Shown in pieces: positions 17,810 to 27,413 of a DNA stretch of 64,000 nt. Source of the stretch: Pseudomonas lini (GTDB taxonomy: Bacteria; Pseudomonadota; Gammaproteobacteria; Pseudomonadales; Pseudomonadaceae); assembly GCF_964063345.1 (NCBI RefSeq), contig NZ_OZ061318.1, positions 1,178,001-1,242,000 of the forward strand, in the 5' to 3' direction. Numbering within the stretch: the stretch's first letter is position 1; each line of letters starts with the position of its first letter. The notes below the pieces were generated by a model, which worked only from the letters and a program-made list of their open reading frames with translations, was not told the DNA's origin and ran no database searches. The position numbers and the translations under genes were made by a program.

Positions 17810-18321
17810 GCCGCTTCCAAACCCTGAAACCATCGTCCCTGAGTCGCGACGCGTTTGTCGCTGCCTTCGCCGACATCTACGAACATTCGCCATGGGTGGC
17901 CGAAAAGGCCTTCGATCTGGGCCAGGACGCTTCGATCGACGAGATCGAAACCCTGCACCAGCGCATGAGCGACATCCTGTTGAGCGCCGATCACACAAGC
18001 CAGCTTGAGCTGGTCGTCGCTCACCCGGACCTGGCCGGCAAAGCCGCCGTCCAGGGCCAGCTTACCGCAGCCAGCACTGAAGAACAGTCTGGCGCGGGTA
18101 TTCACCAATGCACGGCCGAAGAGTTTTCTCGCTTCACCGAGCTGAACGACGCCTACAAAGCCAAGTTCAAGTTTCCCTTCATCATGGCGGTAAAAGGCAG
18201 CAACCGGCATCAGATCCTCGCAGCGTTCGAAACGCGCATTCACAACTCGGTCGACACCGAATTCAAATGCGCGCTGGCGGAGATCAACAAGATCGCGTTG
18301 TTCCGATTACTGACTCTTTAG
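17806..18321 (+). CDS. uraD: OHCU decarboxylase
   Basis: A 171-residue helical protein converting 2-oxo-4-hydroxy-4-carboxy-5-ureidoimidazoline to S-allantoin. The motifs AHPDLAGKAAVQGQLTAAST followed by EEQSGAG and the late segment KFKFPFIMAVKGSNRHQIL are the family signatures; the His of HPDL region and the Glu of EEQ form the active site in known structures. The ATG overlaps the puuE stop codon by 4 bases, so the two are coupled. Confidence 0.95.
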   Translation: MSRFQTLKPSSLSRDAFVAAFADIYEHSPWVAEKAFDLGQDASIDEIETLHQRMSDILLSADHTSQLELVVAHPDLAGKAAVQGQLTAASTEEQSGAGIHQCTAEEFSRFTELNDAYKAKFKFPFIMAVKGSNRHQILAAFETRIHNSVDTEFKCALAEINKIALFRLLTL

Positions 18322-18409
18322 CAAGCTTGGCCCGAGCGTAAATGAACGTAAACATCGCCCAGGGCCCTGCAAGCATCCCAAGCCAACTTATTAAAGGCAG
18401 ACAAGAAGA

Positions 18410-19405
18410 ATGAAAGCTTACGCCGTACCTTTCGAGAAGTTCGTCAACCTGGCCGACGCCCGACTGGGCACCAAAATCATCTCGGTCACCGATGACTGGT
18501 TCGCAGACGCCAACCGTCTGTTCCAACCGACCCCGGCCGTGTGGAAGGAGGGCGTGTTCGATGACAACGGCAAGTGGATGGATGGCTGGGAGTCGCGCCG
18601 CAAGCGCTTCGAAGGCTACGACAGCGCGGTGATCCGCCTGGGCGTACCGGGCTCGATCAAAGGCGTGGACATCGACACTTCATTCTTCACCGGCAACTTC
18701 CCGCCATCGGCCTCCCTGGAAGCCTGCTTCCTGGCCTCGGGCGAGCCGGACGAAAACACTCAGTGGACTGAAGTGCTGTCGGCCGTCGAGTTGCAAGGCA
18801 ACAGCCACCACTACCACGAAATCAACAACGACCAGGCCTTCAGCCACCTGCGCTTCAACATCTACCCGGATGGCGGCGTGGCCCGTCTGCGTGTTTACGG
18901 TGTTCCGTTCCGCGACTGGTCCGCTGTGGGCGACAACGAGCAGATCGATCTGGCAGCAGCCCTGAACGGTGGCCGTGCACTGGCCTGCTCCGATGAACAC
19001 TTCGGCCGCATGAGCAACATCCTCAACCCGGGCCGTGGCATCAACATGGGCGACGGCTGGGAAACCGCGCGTCGTCGTACGCCGGGCAATGACTGGGTAA
19101 TCGTCGCGCTGGGTCATGCCGGCGAGATCGAGAAAGTCATCGTCGACACCCTGCACTTCAAGGGTAACTACCCGGACACCTGTTCGATCCAGGGTGCATT
19201 CGTGAAGGGCGGCACCGACAGCCAGATCGAAACCCAATCGCTGTTCTGGCGCGAACTGCTGCCAAGCCAGAAGCTGGAAATGCACGCCGAACACACCTTC
19301 GCCGAGCAGATCAAGGCGCTGGGCCCGATCACTCACATCCGCCTGAACGTGTTCCCGGATGGGGGTGTGAGCCGCCTGCGCGTTTTGGGCAAGGTCGCAA
19401 AATAA
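18410..19405 (+). CDS. alc: allantoicase
   Basis: A 331-residue enzyme that splits allantoate to ureidoglycolate and urea. It is built of two jelly-roll repeats, each with the same pattern: an N-terminal [10 protein letters not shown] (repeat 1) or [10 protein letters not shown] (repeat 2), then a strand segment ending in [19 protein letters not shown] or [19 protein letters not shown]. The duplicated PDGGV(A/S)RLRV motif is diagnostic. It starts 88 bases after uraD. Confidence 0.95.
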   Translation: MKAYAVPFEKFVNLADARLGTKIISVTDDWFADANRLFQPTPAVWKEGVFDDNGKWMDGWESRRKRFEGYDSAVIRLGVPGSIKGVDIDTSFFTGNFPPSASLEACFLASGEPDENTQWTEVLSAVELQGNSHHYHEINNDQAFSHLRFNIYPDGGVARLRVYGVPFRDWSAVGDNEQIDLAAALNGGRALACSDEHFGRMSNILNPGRGINMGDGWETARRRTPGNDWVIVALGHAGEIEKVIVDTLHFKGNYPDTCSIQGAFVKGGTDSQIETQSLFWRELLPSQKLEMHAEHTFAEQIKALGPITHIRLNVFPDGGVSRLRVLGKVAK

Positions 19406-19409
19406 GCGT

Positions 19410-19492
19410 CGCCCCAATCGCGGGCAAGCCCGCTCCCACAAGGAGTTGTGGCGCTCACAAAACCTGTGGGAGCGGGCTTGCCCGCGATGGCG
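19410..19492. repeat. REP pair inside the urate operon
   Basis: ATCGCGGGCAAGCCCGCTCC faces GGAGCGGGCTTGCCCGCGAT between alc and allA. As a stable stem in the transcript it may protect or separate the two halves of the mRNA. Confidence 0.9.
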
Positions 19493-19531
19493 ATAGAACA
19501 AACAACACAGAATTCGGAAAAGAAGACCAGC

Positions 19532-20035
19532 ATGCGCACACTAACGATTGAACCGCTGACCAAAGAAGCCTTCGCCCCTTTCGGTGACGTGATCGAAACC
19601 GACGGCAGCGATCACTTCATGATCAACAACGGTTCGACCATGCGCTTTCATAAACTGGCGACGGTGGAAACCGCCACGCCAGAGGACAAGGCGATCATCA
19701 GCATCTTCCGCGCCGACGCGCAGGACATGCCGCTGACCGTCTGCATGCTGGAGCGTCACCCGCTGGGCAGCCAGGCTTTCATTCCGCTGCTCGGCAACCC
19801 CTTTCTGATCGTGGTCGCGCCACTTGGCGATGAACCTGTATCAGGCTTGGTCCGCGCCTTCGTCACCAACGGCAGGCAGGGCATTAATTACCATCGCGGC
19901 GTTTGGCACCATCCGGTGCTGACGATCGAAAAGCGGGATGACTTCCTGGTGGTTGATCGCAGTGGCACAGGCAATAACTGCGATGAGCATTTTTTCAAAG
20001 AGGATGAGCGTTTGATCCTCGCCCCCCACCAATAA
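19532..20035 (+). CDS. allA: ureidoglycolate lyase
   Basis: A 167-residue cupin-like enzyme that cleaves ureidoglycolate to glyoxylate and urea. Conserved segments are TIEPLTKEAFAPFGDVIET at the start, MLERHPLGSQAFIPL and FVTNGRQGINYHRGVWHHP, which carries the active-site His residues. ATG at 19532 is the family start; the upstream extension runs through the REP sequence. It ends the ureide branch of the pathway. Confidence 0.95.
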   Translation: MRTLTIEPLTKEAFAPFGDVIETDGSDHFMINNGSTMRFHKLATVETATPEDKAIISIFRADAQDMPLTVCMLERHPLGSQAFIPLLGNPFLIVVAPLGDEPVSGLVRAFVTNGRQGINYHRGVWHHPVLTIEKRDDFLVVDRSGTGNNCDEHFFKEDERLILAPHQ

Positions 20036-20085
20036 GAGAAGGTCTGATCACTCGACGACAGAGTGACAGGCGAGAGGTAAAGACT

Positions 20086-21390
20086 GTGGAAGCACATCTG
20101 TTGGAATGGCTGAACCTGAGCGTGCGCTGGGTTCACATGATTACTGGCGTGGCCTGGATCGGCGCATCGTTCTATTTCGTCTGGCTGGAAAACAACCTCA
20201 ATCGGGTCAATCCGAAAAACGGGCTGGCGGGCGATTTGTGGGCGATCCACGGCGGCGGTATCTATCACCTGGAAAAATACAAACTGGCTCCACCGACCAT
20301 GCCGGACAACCTGCATTGGTTCAAATGGGAAGCCTACTTCACCTGGCTGTCGGGGGTCGCGCTGCTCTGCGTGGTGTTCTACTCCAACCCGACGCTGTAC
20401 TTGCTCGCGCCGGGCAGCAGCCTGACCGGACCTGAAGGTGTTCTACTTGGCATCGGTTCGCTGTTCATCGGCTGGTTCGTCTACTCCTTCCTCTGCGACT
20501 CGGCCCTGGGCAAACGCCCTGCCCTGCTCGGCTTTATCCTGTTCGTGCTGATCATTGGCGCCGCTTACGGTTTCAGCAAAGTATTCAGCGGTCGTGGTGC
20601 GTACCTGCATGTCGGCGCGATCATCGGCACCATCATGGTCGGCAACGTGTTCCGTATCATCATGCCGGCGCAGCGCGCACTGGTGGCGGCGATCGCCGAG
20701 AACCGCACGCCCGATCCAGCGCTGCCGGCCAAAGGCTTGCTGCGTTCGCGTCACAACAACTACTTCACCTTGCCGGTGCTGTTCATCATGATCAGCAACC
20801 ACTTCCCGAGCACCTACGGCAGCCAATACAACTGGCTGATCCTGGCCGGGATCGCGGTGTTGGCGGTGTTGGTGCGTCACTACTTCAACACCCGCCACGA
20901 CAGCCACAAGTTTGCCTGGACCTTGCCCGTTGCGGCGGTCGGCATGATCTGCCTGGCCTACGTGACCGGGCCGGCGCCGATGTCCAGCGCACCTGAAGTG
21001 GCCAAGGCGCCTGGGACCATCGAGTACCAGCCGCTGCCGGAAACCGCCCTCGGGGGTGGCAAGAAACCGGCTGAAGCTGCACCGGCGGCGGCCCCTGAAA
21101 CGGCACCCGCTCAAGCGTCAAATGCCGGCCCGGACTTTGACAAGGTGCACAACGTGATCCAGGAGCGCTGCACGGTCTGCCATTCGGCCAAACCCACCAG
21201 CCCGCTGTTCAGCGCGGCACCGGCCGGCGTGATGTTCGATACGCCCGAACAGATCAAGCTCCAGGCCCCGCGCATCCAGGCACAGGCTGTTGCCAGCCAG
21301 ATCATGCCACTGGGCAACATCACCCAGATGACCCAACAGGAACGTGACTTGATCGGTGCGTGGATTGTTCAGGGAGCCCAAACCCAATAA
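20086..21390 (+). CDS. puuD: membrane urate hydroxylase PuuD with cytochrome c domain
   Basis: A 434-residue inner-membrane enzyme that oxidises urate to 5-hydroxyisourate, replacing soluble uricase. The N-terminal part (about residues 1-310) has eight or so helices, starting WVHMITGVAWIGASFYFVWL, of the urate oxidase N-terminal family. A proline/alanine-rich linker (EAAPAAAPETAPAQ) leads to a periplasmic c-type cytochrome domain with the heme motif CTVCH and a distal Met in IMPLGNIT. Electrons probably pass to the respiratory chain. The GTG start has GAGAGG upstream. It lies 50 bases after allA and supplies the first step of the pathway. Confidence 0.95.
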   Translation: MEAHLLEWLNLSVRWVHMITGVAWIGASFYFVWLENNLNRVNPKNGLAGDLWAIHGGGIYHLEKYKLAPPTMPDNLHWFKWEAYFTWLSGVALLCVVFYSNPTLYLLAPGSSLTGPEGVLLGIGSLFIGWFVYSFLCDSALGKRPALLGFILFVLIIGAAYGFSKVFSGRGAYLHVGAIIGTIMVGNVFRIIMPAQRALVAAIAENRTPDPALPAKGLLRSRHNNYFTLPVLFIMISNHFPSTYGSQYNWLILAGIAVLAVLVRHYFNTRHDSHKFAWTLPVAAVGMICLAYVTGPAPMSSAPEVAKAPGTIEYQPLPETALGGGKKPAEAAPAAAPETAPAQASNAGPDFDKVHNVIQERCTVCHSAKPTSPLFSAAPAGVMFDTPEQIKLQAPRIQAQAVASQIMPLGNITQMTQQERDLIGAWIVQGAQTQ

Positions 21391-21421
21391 GCAACACAAA
21401 AGCCTGTGACAAGCGGGCTTT

Positions 21422-21513
21422 TGTGGCGAGGGAGCTTGCTCCCGCTGGACTGCGCAGCAGTCCCATCGTGGGGCCGCTTCGCGACCCAGCGGGAGCAAGC
21501 TCCCTCGCCACAG
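21422..21513. repeat. class II REP pair (GGCGAGGGAGCTTGCTCCCGC family)
   Basis: TGTGGCGAGGGAGCTTGCTC and GAGCAAGCTCCCTCGCCACA face each other, with GGACTGCGCAGCAGTCC as a nested hairpin in the spacer. The sequence family differs from the GTGGGAGCGGGCTTGC type; another copy lies at 55381-55516. Confidence 0.85.
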
Positions 21514-21565
21514 GTTGCCTGATGCTGCCACGCCCACCCGCACTGACACACTAAAAACACAAAAC

Positions 21566-21599
21566 CCTGTGGGAGCGAGCCTGCTCGCCCCCACAGTGG
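21566..21599. repeat. single-arm REP-like hairpin
   Basis: CTGTGGGAGCGAGC pairs with GCTCGCCCCCACAG around CT, a compact copy of the common palindrome with no second arm. Confidence 0.65.
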
Positions 21600-22063
21600 C
21601 AGCTGCCTGCGCCTCAAACAATAAAAACAAGAGGGAGCAACAGATGATTCGTACCCCGACAAGCCTGTCGTTCAACGACGCCAGGCTGACCGCCGACAAC
21701 CGTGCCCCAAACCTGTCCCCGACGCTCTGTTGCGGAGCACTTGAGCCATGGCGCGGGAGTCAGTATTCTCCGCGCCCGCTCGAGTTCGGTCTAAAAAAAA
21801 GCGCGAATTTAATTCCTGACCAGAAAGCCAACTTACCCCGGCTCTGGACCGTACCAAGGCACCCCAAAATGACGCTCAATCGACTGTTTTCGAACAGCCG
21901 AACGGGCGTTTTTTGGCTTTTTGAAAGCCTTGGCTCAGCTCTTGCTAACAGCATCAAAGCTGACCGAATGGATGATTTTTTACAGCAGCAACAAAAGGCG
22001 CCACACCAGAGCACCGACCTTAGAAAAATAACGTGGAACCACCTACTTTTTGGGAGCAACCGA

Positions 22064-22849
22064 ATGAAACGTACGTGCACCAGCCTGATGCTCGCGGGAT
22101 CCTTGCTGGCCGGAGGCCAGGCAATGGCCGGCGACTTGCTGCAATGGCAGAACAACAGCCTGACCTACCTTTATGGCAAGGACTTCCAGGTCAACCCGCG
22201 CATTCAGCAAACCGTCACCTTCGAGCACGCCGATGCCTGGAAATACGGGGATAACTTCTTCTTCCTCGACAAGATCTTCTACAACGGCGAAAAAGACTTC
22301 AACGCCGGCCCAAACACCTATTACGGGGAGTTCCAGCCGCGTATTTCGCTGGGCAAGGTCCTCGACCAGAAGATCGAATTCGGCCCGGTCAAAGACGTGC
22401 TGCTGGCCATGACGTACGAGTTCGGTGAAGGCGATACCGAGTCTTACCTGATCGGTCCGGGCTTCGATTTGGCGATTCCCGGGTTCGACTACTTCCAGCT
22501 GAACTTCTACCAGCGTCATACCGAAGGCAGCCGCCCGGGTGACAACGTCTGGCAGATCACGCCGGTCTGGTCCTACACCATTCCAGTGGGCGATTCGAAC
22601 ATCCTGATCGATGGTTTCATGGACTGGGTGGTCGACAACGACAAGAACAGCAAAGGCACCTACCACGCCAACCTGCACTTCAACCCACAGATCAAATACG
22701 ACTTGGGTAAAGCCCTGAACATAGGCGAGAAGCAGTTGTACGTCGGCGTCGAGTACGACTACTGGTCAGACAAGTACGGGATCAAGGACAGCCAGTACTT
22801 CAAGACCGATCAGAGCAACACGAGCTTCCTGGTGAAGTTCCACTTCTAA
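22064..22849 (+). CDS. Tsx/OmpK-family outer-membrane nucleoside channel
   Basis: A 261-residue outer-membrane beta-barrel. The signal peptide is MKRTCTSLMLAGSLLAGGQA with cleavage after QAMA. Alternating aromatic strands (WKYGDNFFFLDKIFYNGEKD, YYGEFQPRISLG) and the C-terminal FLVKFHF ending in Phe are typical of the nucleoside-specific channel-forming (Tsx/OmpK) family. Its place directly after puuD suggests entry of purine nucleosides or urate across the outer membrane, which is an inference. ATG at 22064 is chosen because GGGAGC precedes it and the signal peptide begins there. Confidence 0.88.
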   Translation: MKRTCTSLMLAGSLLAGGQAMAGDLLQWQNNSLTYLYGKDFQVNPRIQQTVTFEHADAWKYGDNFFFLDKIFYNGEKDFNAGPNTYYGEFQPRISLGKVLDQKIEFGPVKDVLLAMTYEFGEGDTESYLIGPGFDLAIPGFDYFQLNFYQRHTEGSRPGDNVWQITPVWSYTIPVGDSNILIDGFMDWVVDNDKNSKGTYHANLHFNPQIKYDLGKALNIGEKQLYVGVEYDYWSDKYGIKDSQYFKTDQSNTSFLVKFHF

Positions 22850-22857
22850 TCGTAAAA

Positions 22858-22953
22858 GCTTCGCGGGCAAGCCACGCTCCCACAGATTTTGTGTCGTTCA
22901 CATCATCGGCGAACGATACAAAACCTGTGGGAGCGAGGCTTGCCCGCGATGGC
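22858..22953. repeat. REP pair
   Basis: TCGCGGGCAAGCCACGCTCC faces GGAGCGAGGCTTGCCCGCGA between the convergent channel and patatin genes. Confidence 0.9.
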
Positions 22954-22966
22954 TGCACCACAAATC

Positions 22967-24139
22967 TCAAGCCGAAACCGCAGGCTCCACCAACCCCAGA
23001 AACCGGCACAACTCATCGCGCTTGGCCAACGCATCGCGCCGCCCCAGATCGATCAACTCGCTGCAATACCCCGCCTCGAACAACAGATAACTCAGCACCC
23101 CCGCCCCGCTGGTCTTGGTCGCCCCTGGCCCGCGCAAAAACAGACGCAAGGCCGCCGGTAATTCCTGGCGATGCCGCGCTGCAATTTCATCGATCGGCTG
23201 ACTCGGCGAAATCACCAGCACCTCCACCGGCGCTGCTCCCAATGCACGACTCGGCGTGCCGTCGGGCAGCAGATGGCTGAACTGGTTCAGACGCTGCAGC
23301 AACTCGATGTCACTTTCCAGGCTGTCAATGAACGTACTGTTGAGCATGTGCCCGCCGATTTGTGCCAGGGTCGGCTGCTGACCGGTGTAGGCACGTTGCA
23401 GCGGCTGTTGCGGGTCGACCGCGCGCGGGTTGCCGCTGACGCCCACCACCAGCACGCGGCTGGCACCCAGGTGCAGGGCCGGGCTGATCGGTGCCGATTG
23501 GCGTACCGCGCCATCGCCGAAATATTCTTCGCCGATTTTCACCGGCGCAAACAGCAACGGAATCGCCGAACTGGCCAGCAAATGTTCGACGCTCAATTGG
23601 GTCGGCACGCCGATTCGCCGATGACGCAACCAGGACTCGATGGTGCCGCCGCCCTGATAAAACGTGACGGCCTGGCCGGACTCATAGCCAAACGCCGTGA
23701 CCGCTACCGCCTTCAATTGCTTTTGCGCGATGGCCTCGGCAATCCCGGACATGTGCAGTTTGTCGTTGAGCAAACCGCGCAGCGGCGAGCTGTTGAGCAG
23801 GGCCACTGGCACCTGAGCGCCAATCCCCAGCAAACTGTGACTGACAAACCGGGTGGCTTGATGGATCACCCCCGGCCAGTCGCTGCGCAATACCAGATGA
23901 CTGCGGAAACCCTGCCAGAAAGCGGTCAGGCGCTGAATCGCGCCGCGAAAGTCCATTGCCCCACTGGCCAGGCTGACCGCGTTGATCGCGCCGGCCGAGG
24001 TGCCGACGATGACCGGAAACGGATTCGCCGCCCCCACCGGCAGCAGCTCGGCAATCGCCGCCAGCACGCCCACCTGATAAGCCGCCCGAGCCCCGCCGCC
24101 GGAAAGTATCAACCCTGTAACCGGTTCAGCAGAACTCAT
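22967..24139 (-). CDS. patatin-like phospholipase
   Basis: A 390-residue serine hydrolase. The oxyanion loop GGGARAAYQVGVL (residues 14-26), the nucleophile GTSAGAIN (GxSxG) and the catalytic Asp in DGAVRQSAPI are all present, giving the Ser-Asp dyad of patatins. No signal peptide or membrane helix is obvious, so it is probably cytoplasmic or peripheral, acting on phospholipids or acyl chains. It follows the lauroyl acyltransferase gene by 35 bases, and the two may form an envelope-lipid unit. Confidence 0.92.
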   Translation of the reverse strand: MSSAEPVTGLILSGGGARAAYQVGVLAAIAELLPVGAANPFPVIVGTSAGAINAVSLASGAMDFRGAIQRLTAFWQGFRSHLVLRSDWPGVIHQATRFVSHSLLGIGAQVPVALLNSSPLRGLLNDKLHMSGIAEAIAQKQLKAVAVTAFGYESGQAVTFYQGGGTIESWLRHRRIGVPTQLSVEHLLASSAIPLLFAPVKIGEEYFGDGAVRQSAPISPALHLGASRVLVVGVSGNPRAVDPQQPLQRAYTGQQPTLAQIGGHMLNSTFIDSLESDIELLQRLNQFSHLLPDGTPSRALGAAPVEVLVISPSQPIDEIAARHRQELPAALRLFLRGPGATKTSGAGVLSYLLFEAGYCSELIDLGRRDALAKRDELCRFLGLVEPAVSA

Positions 24140-24174
24140 CGCAACACTCCATGGTGCTTAAAGGGATCGGTGAC

Positions 24175-25107
24175 TCAACCGCGTTTGGCGTACAGCTTCG
24201 GTTCGCCCGGTGGACGGGTCTTGAAGCGGCGATGTGCCCAGAGGTATTGCTCCGGACACTCGCGCAACGCGCTCTCGACCCACTGATTGATGCGAATGCA
24301 GTCAGCCTCTTCCGTCTCGCCAGGAAAACCCTCGAGCGGCGCATGGATCATCAACCGATAACCACTGCCGTCAGCCAGGCGTTCCTGGGTGAACGGCACT
24401 ACCAGCGCTTTGCCCAGCCGTGCGAATTTGCTGGTGGCGGTGACGGTCGCCGCCTGAACCCCGAACAGCGGCACAAAGATACTTTGCTTGGCGCCGTAGT
24501 CCTGATCCGGCGCGTACCAGATCGCCCTGCCTGCCCGCAGCAGTTTGAGCATGCCGCGCACGTCGTCGCGCTCCACCGCCAGCGAGTCGAGGTTATGCCG
24601 CTCGCGGCCAAGACGCTGGATGTAGTCGAACAGCGGATTCTTGTGTTCGCGGTACATGCCATCGATGGTGTGTTGCTGACCGAGCAGCGCCGCGCCGATC
24701 TCCAGCGTGGTGAAATGCACGGCCATCAGAATCACACCCTTGCCATCGCGTTGGGCCTGCTTCAAATGCTCCAGGCCTTCGACATGGGCCAGTTTCGCCA
24801 GACGCTTGCGCGACCACCACCAGCTCATGGCCATCTCCAGGAAGGCGATGCCGGTGGAGGCGAAGTTTTCCTTGAGCAGGCGCTTGCGCTCGGCAGCGGA
24901 CTTTTCCGGGAAACACAGCTCAAGATTGCGCTTGGCGATGCGCCGTCGGTCGCCGGCCACCCGATACATCAATGTGCCCAGGGCGCGACCGATCGACAGC
25001 AGCGCCGGATACGGCAGCTGCACAATCAGCCACAACAGCCCCAAGCCACACCACAGCGGCCAGAAACGTGGAGAAAGAAATGCTGTTCGAAAACGCGGGC
25101 GATCCAT
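24175..25107 (-). CDS. htrB: lipid A biosynthesis lauroyl acyltransferase (HtrB/LpxL family)
   Basis: A 310-residue inner-membrane acyltransferase that adds a secondary acyl chain to lipid A. A single N-terminal helix (FWPLWCGLGLLWLIVQLPYP) anchors it. The catalytic HX4E motif lies in AVHFTTLEIGA, and IWYAPDQDYGAKQSIFVPLFG is the second signature. ATG at 25107 is the family start; the longer open frame runs backward through the minC gene and is rejected. It is divergent from minC by 118 bases, an arrangement I recall as conserved in Pseudomonas. Confidence 0.92.
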   Translation of the reverse strand: MDRPRFRTAFLSPRFWPLWCGLGLLWLIVQLPYPALLSIGRALGTLMYRVAGDRRRIAKRNLELCFPEKSAAERKRLLKENFASTGIAFLEMAMSWWWSRKRLAKLAHVEGLEHLKQAQRDGKGVILMAVHFTTLEIGAALLGQQHTIDGMYREHKNPLFDYIQRLGRERHNLDSLAVERDDVRGMLKLLRAGRAIWYAPDQDYGAKQSIFVPLFGVQAATVTATSKFARLGKALVVPFTQERLADGSGYRLMIHAPLEGFPGETEEADCIRINQWVESALRECPEQYLWAHRRFKTRPPGEPKLYAKRG

Positions 25108-25225
25108 TAAAGGTTCCGTCAAGACAGTGGCCGCGCATTCTACATCGTTCGACCCGGCTTGCGGCCTGCGGGCGTTCTCGTTATAAGTCTCGGCACTTTT
25201 AGTGACAAGCCGTTGTATGCCGACC

Positions 25226-25963
25226 ATGAGCCAAACCGAACCGCTAGACCAAGATCCCGTGTTCCAGTTAAAGGGCAGCATGCTCGCCATTACGGTGCTG
25301 GAACTGGCCCGTAACGACCTTGAGAACCTTGATCGACAACTGGCCGCCAAGGTCGCCCAGGCGCCCAACTTTTTCAGCAACGCGCCGCTGGTACTGGCCC
25401 TGGACAAACTTCCGGCCAGCGAAGGCTCGGTCGATCTTCCAGGGCTGATGCGCATCTGCCGCCAGCATGGCCTGCGCACCCTGGCGATCCGGGCCAGCCG
25501 CATCGAAGACATTGCCGCCGCCATCGCGGTCGATCTGCCGGTGCTGCCGCCGTCCGGCGCCCGTGAGCGACCGCTCGACCCGAACGAAGGCACTGTTGCG
25601 AAAAAACCGGAAAAACCACCGGAACCGACCATCAAACCGACCAAAATCATTACCTCGCCGGTACGCGGTGGCCAGCAGATTTATGCCCAGGGTTGCGATT
25701 TGGTGGTGATTTCGTCGGTCAGCCCGGGGGCGGAACTTCTCGCCGATGGGAACATCCATGTATACGGCGCGATGCGCGGTCGTATCTTGGCCGGCGTCAA
25801 AGGTGACACGAAAGCCAGGATTTTCTGTCAGCAAATGACCGCTGAACTGGTCTCCATTGCCGGCCACTACAAGGTTTCCGAGGATCTGCGTCGTGATCCA
25901 TTGTGGGGCGCGGGCGTACAAGTCAGCCTGTCGGGCGACGTGTTGAACATCATTCGGCTTTAA
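25226..25963 (+). CDS. minC: septum site-determining protein MinC
   Basis: A 245-residue inhibitor of FtsZ polymerisation at cell poles. The N-terminal FtsZ-binding domain begins [19 protein letters not shown] proline- and lysine-rich linker ([13 protein letters not shown]) joins it to the C-terminal beta-helix domain with [18 protein letters not shown] and [17 protein letters not shown], which binds MinD. The ATG at 25226 is chosen by family length; ATG at 25217 is possible. No strong ribosome binding site is visible for either. Confidence 0.95.
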   Translation: MSQTEPLDQDPVFQLKGSMLAITVLELARNDLENLDRQLAAKVAQAPNFFSNAPLVLALDKLPASEGSVDLPGLMRICRQHGLRTLAIRASRIEDIAAAIAVDLPVLPPSGARERPLDPNEGTVAKKPEKPPEPTIKPTKIITSPVRGGQQIYAQGCDLVVISSVSPGAELLADGNIHVYGAMRGRILAGVKGDTKARIFCQQMTAELVSIAGHYKVSEDLRRDPLWGAGVQVSLSGDVLNIIRL

Positions 25964-26164
25964 CGGATACTGCCGCATTTTCCAAGCATCTCTAAAACGT
26001 AGCGAAAACGGCTCAAACGAAGTAGGAAAAAGGCTAAAAGCAGTGTTTACCGGGGGTAAACGCCGCTCAGAACCGGATTCCAGCCAAGGCTGTCCGACTG
26101 CAGTAGTTTTTCAAGAGATGTTTTTCAGGGGCTAAACGTCCTTTTTCCTTAGGGGTAAAACACC

Positions 26165-26977
26165 TTGGCCAAGATTCTCGTGGTTACATCCGGCAAGGGT
26201 GGTGTGGGTAAGACCACCACCAGCGCCGCTATCGGTACCGGCCTCGCTTTGCGTGGTCACAAAACAGTAATCGTCGACTTCGACGTTGGTTTGCGTAACC
26301 TCGACCTGATCATGGGTTGCGAGCGCCGCGTGGTGTATGACTTCGTCAACGTGGTAAACGGCGAAGCCAACCTGCAACAGGCTCTGATCAAAGACAAGCG
26401 TCTGGAAAACCTCTACGTACTGGCCGCCAGTCAGACTCGCGATAAAGACGCGCTGACTGTCGAAGGCGTCGAAAAGGTCCTGATGCAGCTCAAGGAAGAC
26501 TTCGAATTCGTGGTCTGCGACTCTCCGGCGGGTATCGAGAAAGGCGCCCACCTGGCCATGTACTTCGCTGACGAAGCGATTGTAGTGACCAACCCGGAAG
26601 TCTCCTCCGTACGTGACTCGGACCGCATGTTGGGCCTGCTGGCCAGCAAATCCCGTCGCGCCGAAAACGGCGAAGACCCGATCAAGGAACACCTGCTGCT
26701 GACCCGCTACAACCCTACACGCGTGAGCAACGGCGAAATGCTCGGCGTCGAAGACGTCAAGGACATCCTGGCGGTGACCCTGCTGGGCGTTATTCCGGAA
26801 TCGCAAGCCGTCCTCAAGGCCTCCAACCAGGGTGTGCCGGTGATTCTCGACGACCAGAGCGACGCCGGTCAGGCGTACAGCGATGCGGTCGATCGTCTGT
26901 TGGGTAAAACCGTGGACCATCGTTTCCTCGATGTCGAGAAGAAGGGATTCTTCGAGCGACTTTTTGGAGGTAGGTAA
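26165..26977 (+). CDS. minD: cell-division ATPase MinD
   Basis: A 270-residue deviant Walker ATPase that binds the membrane, recruits MinC and is driven off by MinE. The Walker A loop is [12 protein letters not shown] with the signature first Lys, followed by [15 protein letters not shown] and [12 protein letters not shown]. The C-terminal amphipathic helix [12 protein letters not shown] is the membrane-targeting sequence. The start codon is TTG, with TTAGGGG about ten bases before it; no ATG gives the conserved N-terminus [14 protein letters not shown] 201-base gap separates it from minC, so a separate promoter is likely. Confidence 0.97.
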   Translation: MAKILVVTSGKGGVGKTTTSAAIGTGLALRGHKTVIVDFDVGLRNLDLIMGCERRVVYDFVNVVNGEANLQQALIKDKRLENLYVLAASQTRDKDALTVEGVEKVLMQLKEDFEFVVCDSPAGIEKGAHLAMYFADEAIVVTNPEVSSVRDSDRMLGLLASKSRRAENGEDPIKEHLLLTRYNPTRVSNGEMLGVEDVKDILAVTLLGVIPESQAVLKASNQGVPVILDDQSDAGQAYSDAVDRLLGKTVDHRFLDVEKKGFFERLFGGR

Positions 26978-27231
26978 TGAACCTTTTTGACTTCTTTCGT
27001 GCCAGTAAAAAGGTCAGTACCGCGTCGGTAGCGAAAGAGCGTCTACAGATCATCGTGGCGCATGAACGCGGCCAGCGCAGTACGCCGGATTACCTGCCAG
27101 CCTTGCAGAAGGAACTGGTGGAAGTGATCCGCAAGTACGTCAATATCGGGTCCGATGACGTGCACGTCGCTCTGGAAAACCAGGGCAGTTGCTCGATCCT
27201 GGAACTCAATATCACCCTGCCAGATCGCTGA
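26977..27231 (+). CDS. minE: cell-division topological factor MinE
   Basis: An 84-residue protein that stimulates MinD ATPase and drives pole-to-pole oscillation. The N-terminal membrane/MinD-interacting segment is [12 protein letters not shown], followed by [16 protein letters not shown] and the dimerisation half with [17 protein letters not shown]. Its ATG overlaps the TAA of minD by one base (TAATG) and GGAGGTAGG precedes it, giving tight coupling. Confidence 0.97.
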   Translation: MNLFDFFRASKKVSTASVAKERLQIIVAHERGQRSTPDYLPALQKELVEVIRKYVNIGSDDVHVALENQGSCSILELNITLPDR

Positions 27232-27249
27232 GTCGATTCGGCGGGAGCC

Positions 27250-27388
27250 ACGGCGGCTCAGGCTCTTGCGCACTCCGTAGGAGCGAAGTTTGCTCGCGAA
27301 TACAGGCAACTCGGTGTATCTGATAGACCGAGGTGACGCATTCGCGAGCAAGCTTCGCTCCTACAGGATGCGGAGCCTGAGCCGCCGT
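27250..27388. repeat. REP pair nested in a 16-bp inverted repeat after minE
   Basis: Outer arms 27250-27265 (ACGGCGGCTCAGGCTC) and 27373-27388 are exact reverse complements. Inside them lies a REP pair, GTAGGAGCGAAGTTTGCTCG facing CGAGCAAGCTTCGCTCCTAC. The outer stem may be the original minE terminator into which a REP pair was inserted. Confidence 0.8.
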
Positions 27389-27413
27389 TGGCGTTTGTTA
27401 CGAGGCTGTTTTA

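Larger units (their letters stand above)
21391..22063. other. gene-free leader region of the Tsx-like channel
   Basis: Contains a class II REP pair (21422-21513), a small hairpin (21566-21599) and then about 420 bases without a recognised gene. A strong GAGGGAGC precedes an ATG at 21643 whose frame is open without a stop into the channel gene, but the encoded 140 residues resemble no protein family and lack a signal peptide, so I read it as untranslated leader or chance. Confidence 0.5.

Noticed and set aside
24175..25650. N-terminal extension of the lauroyl acyltransferase to 491 residues
   Set aside because: The extension runs through minC in antisense; family length and the anchor helix place the start at 25107.
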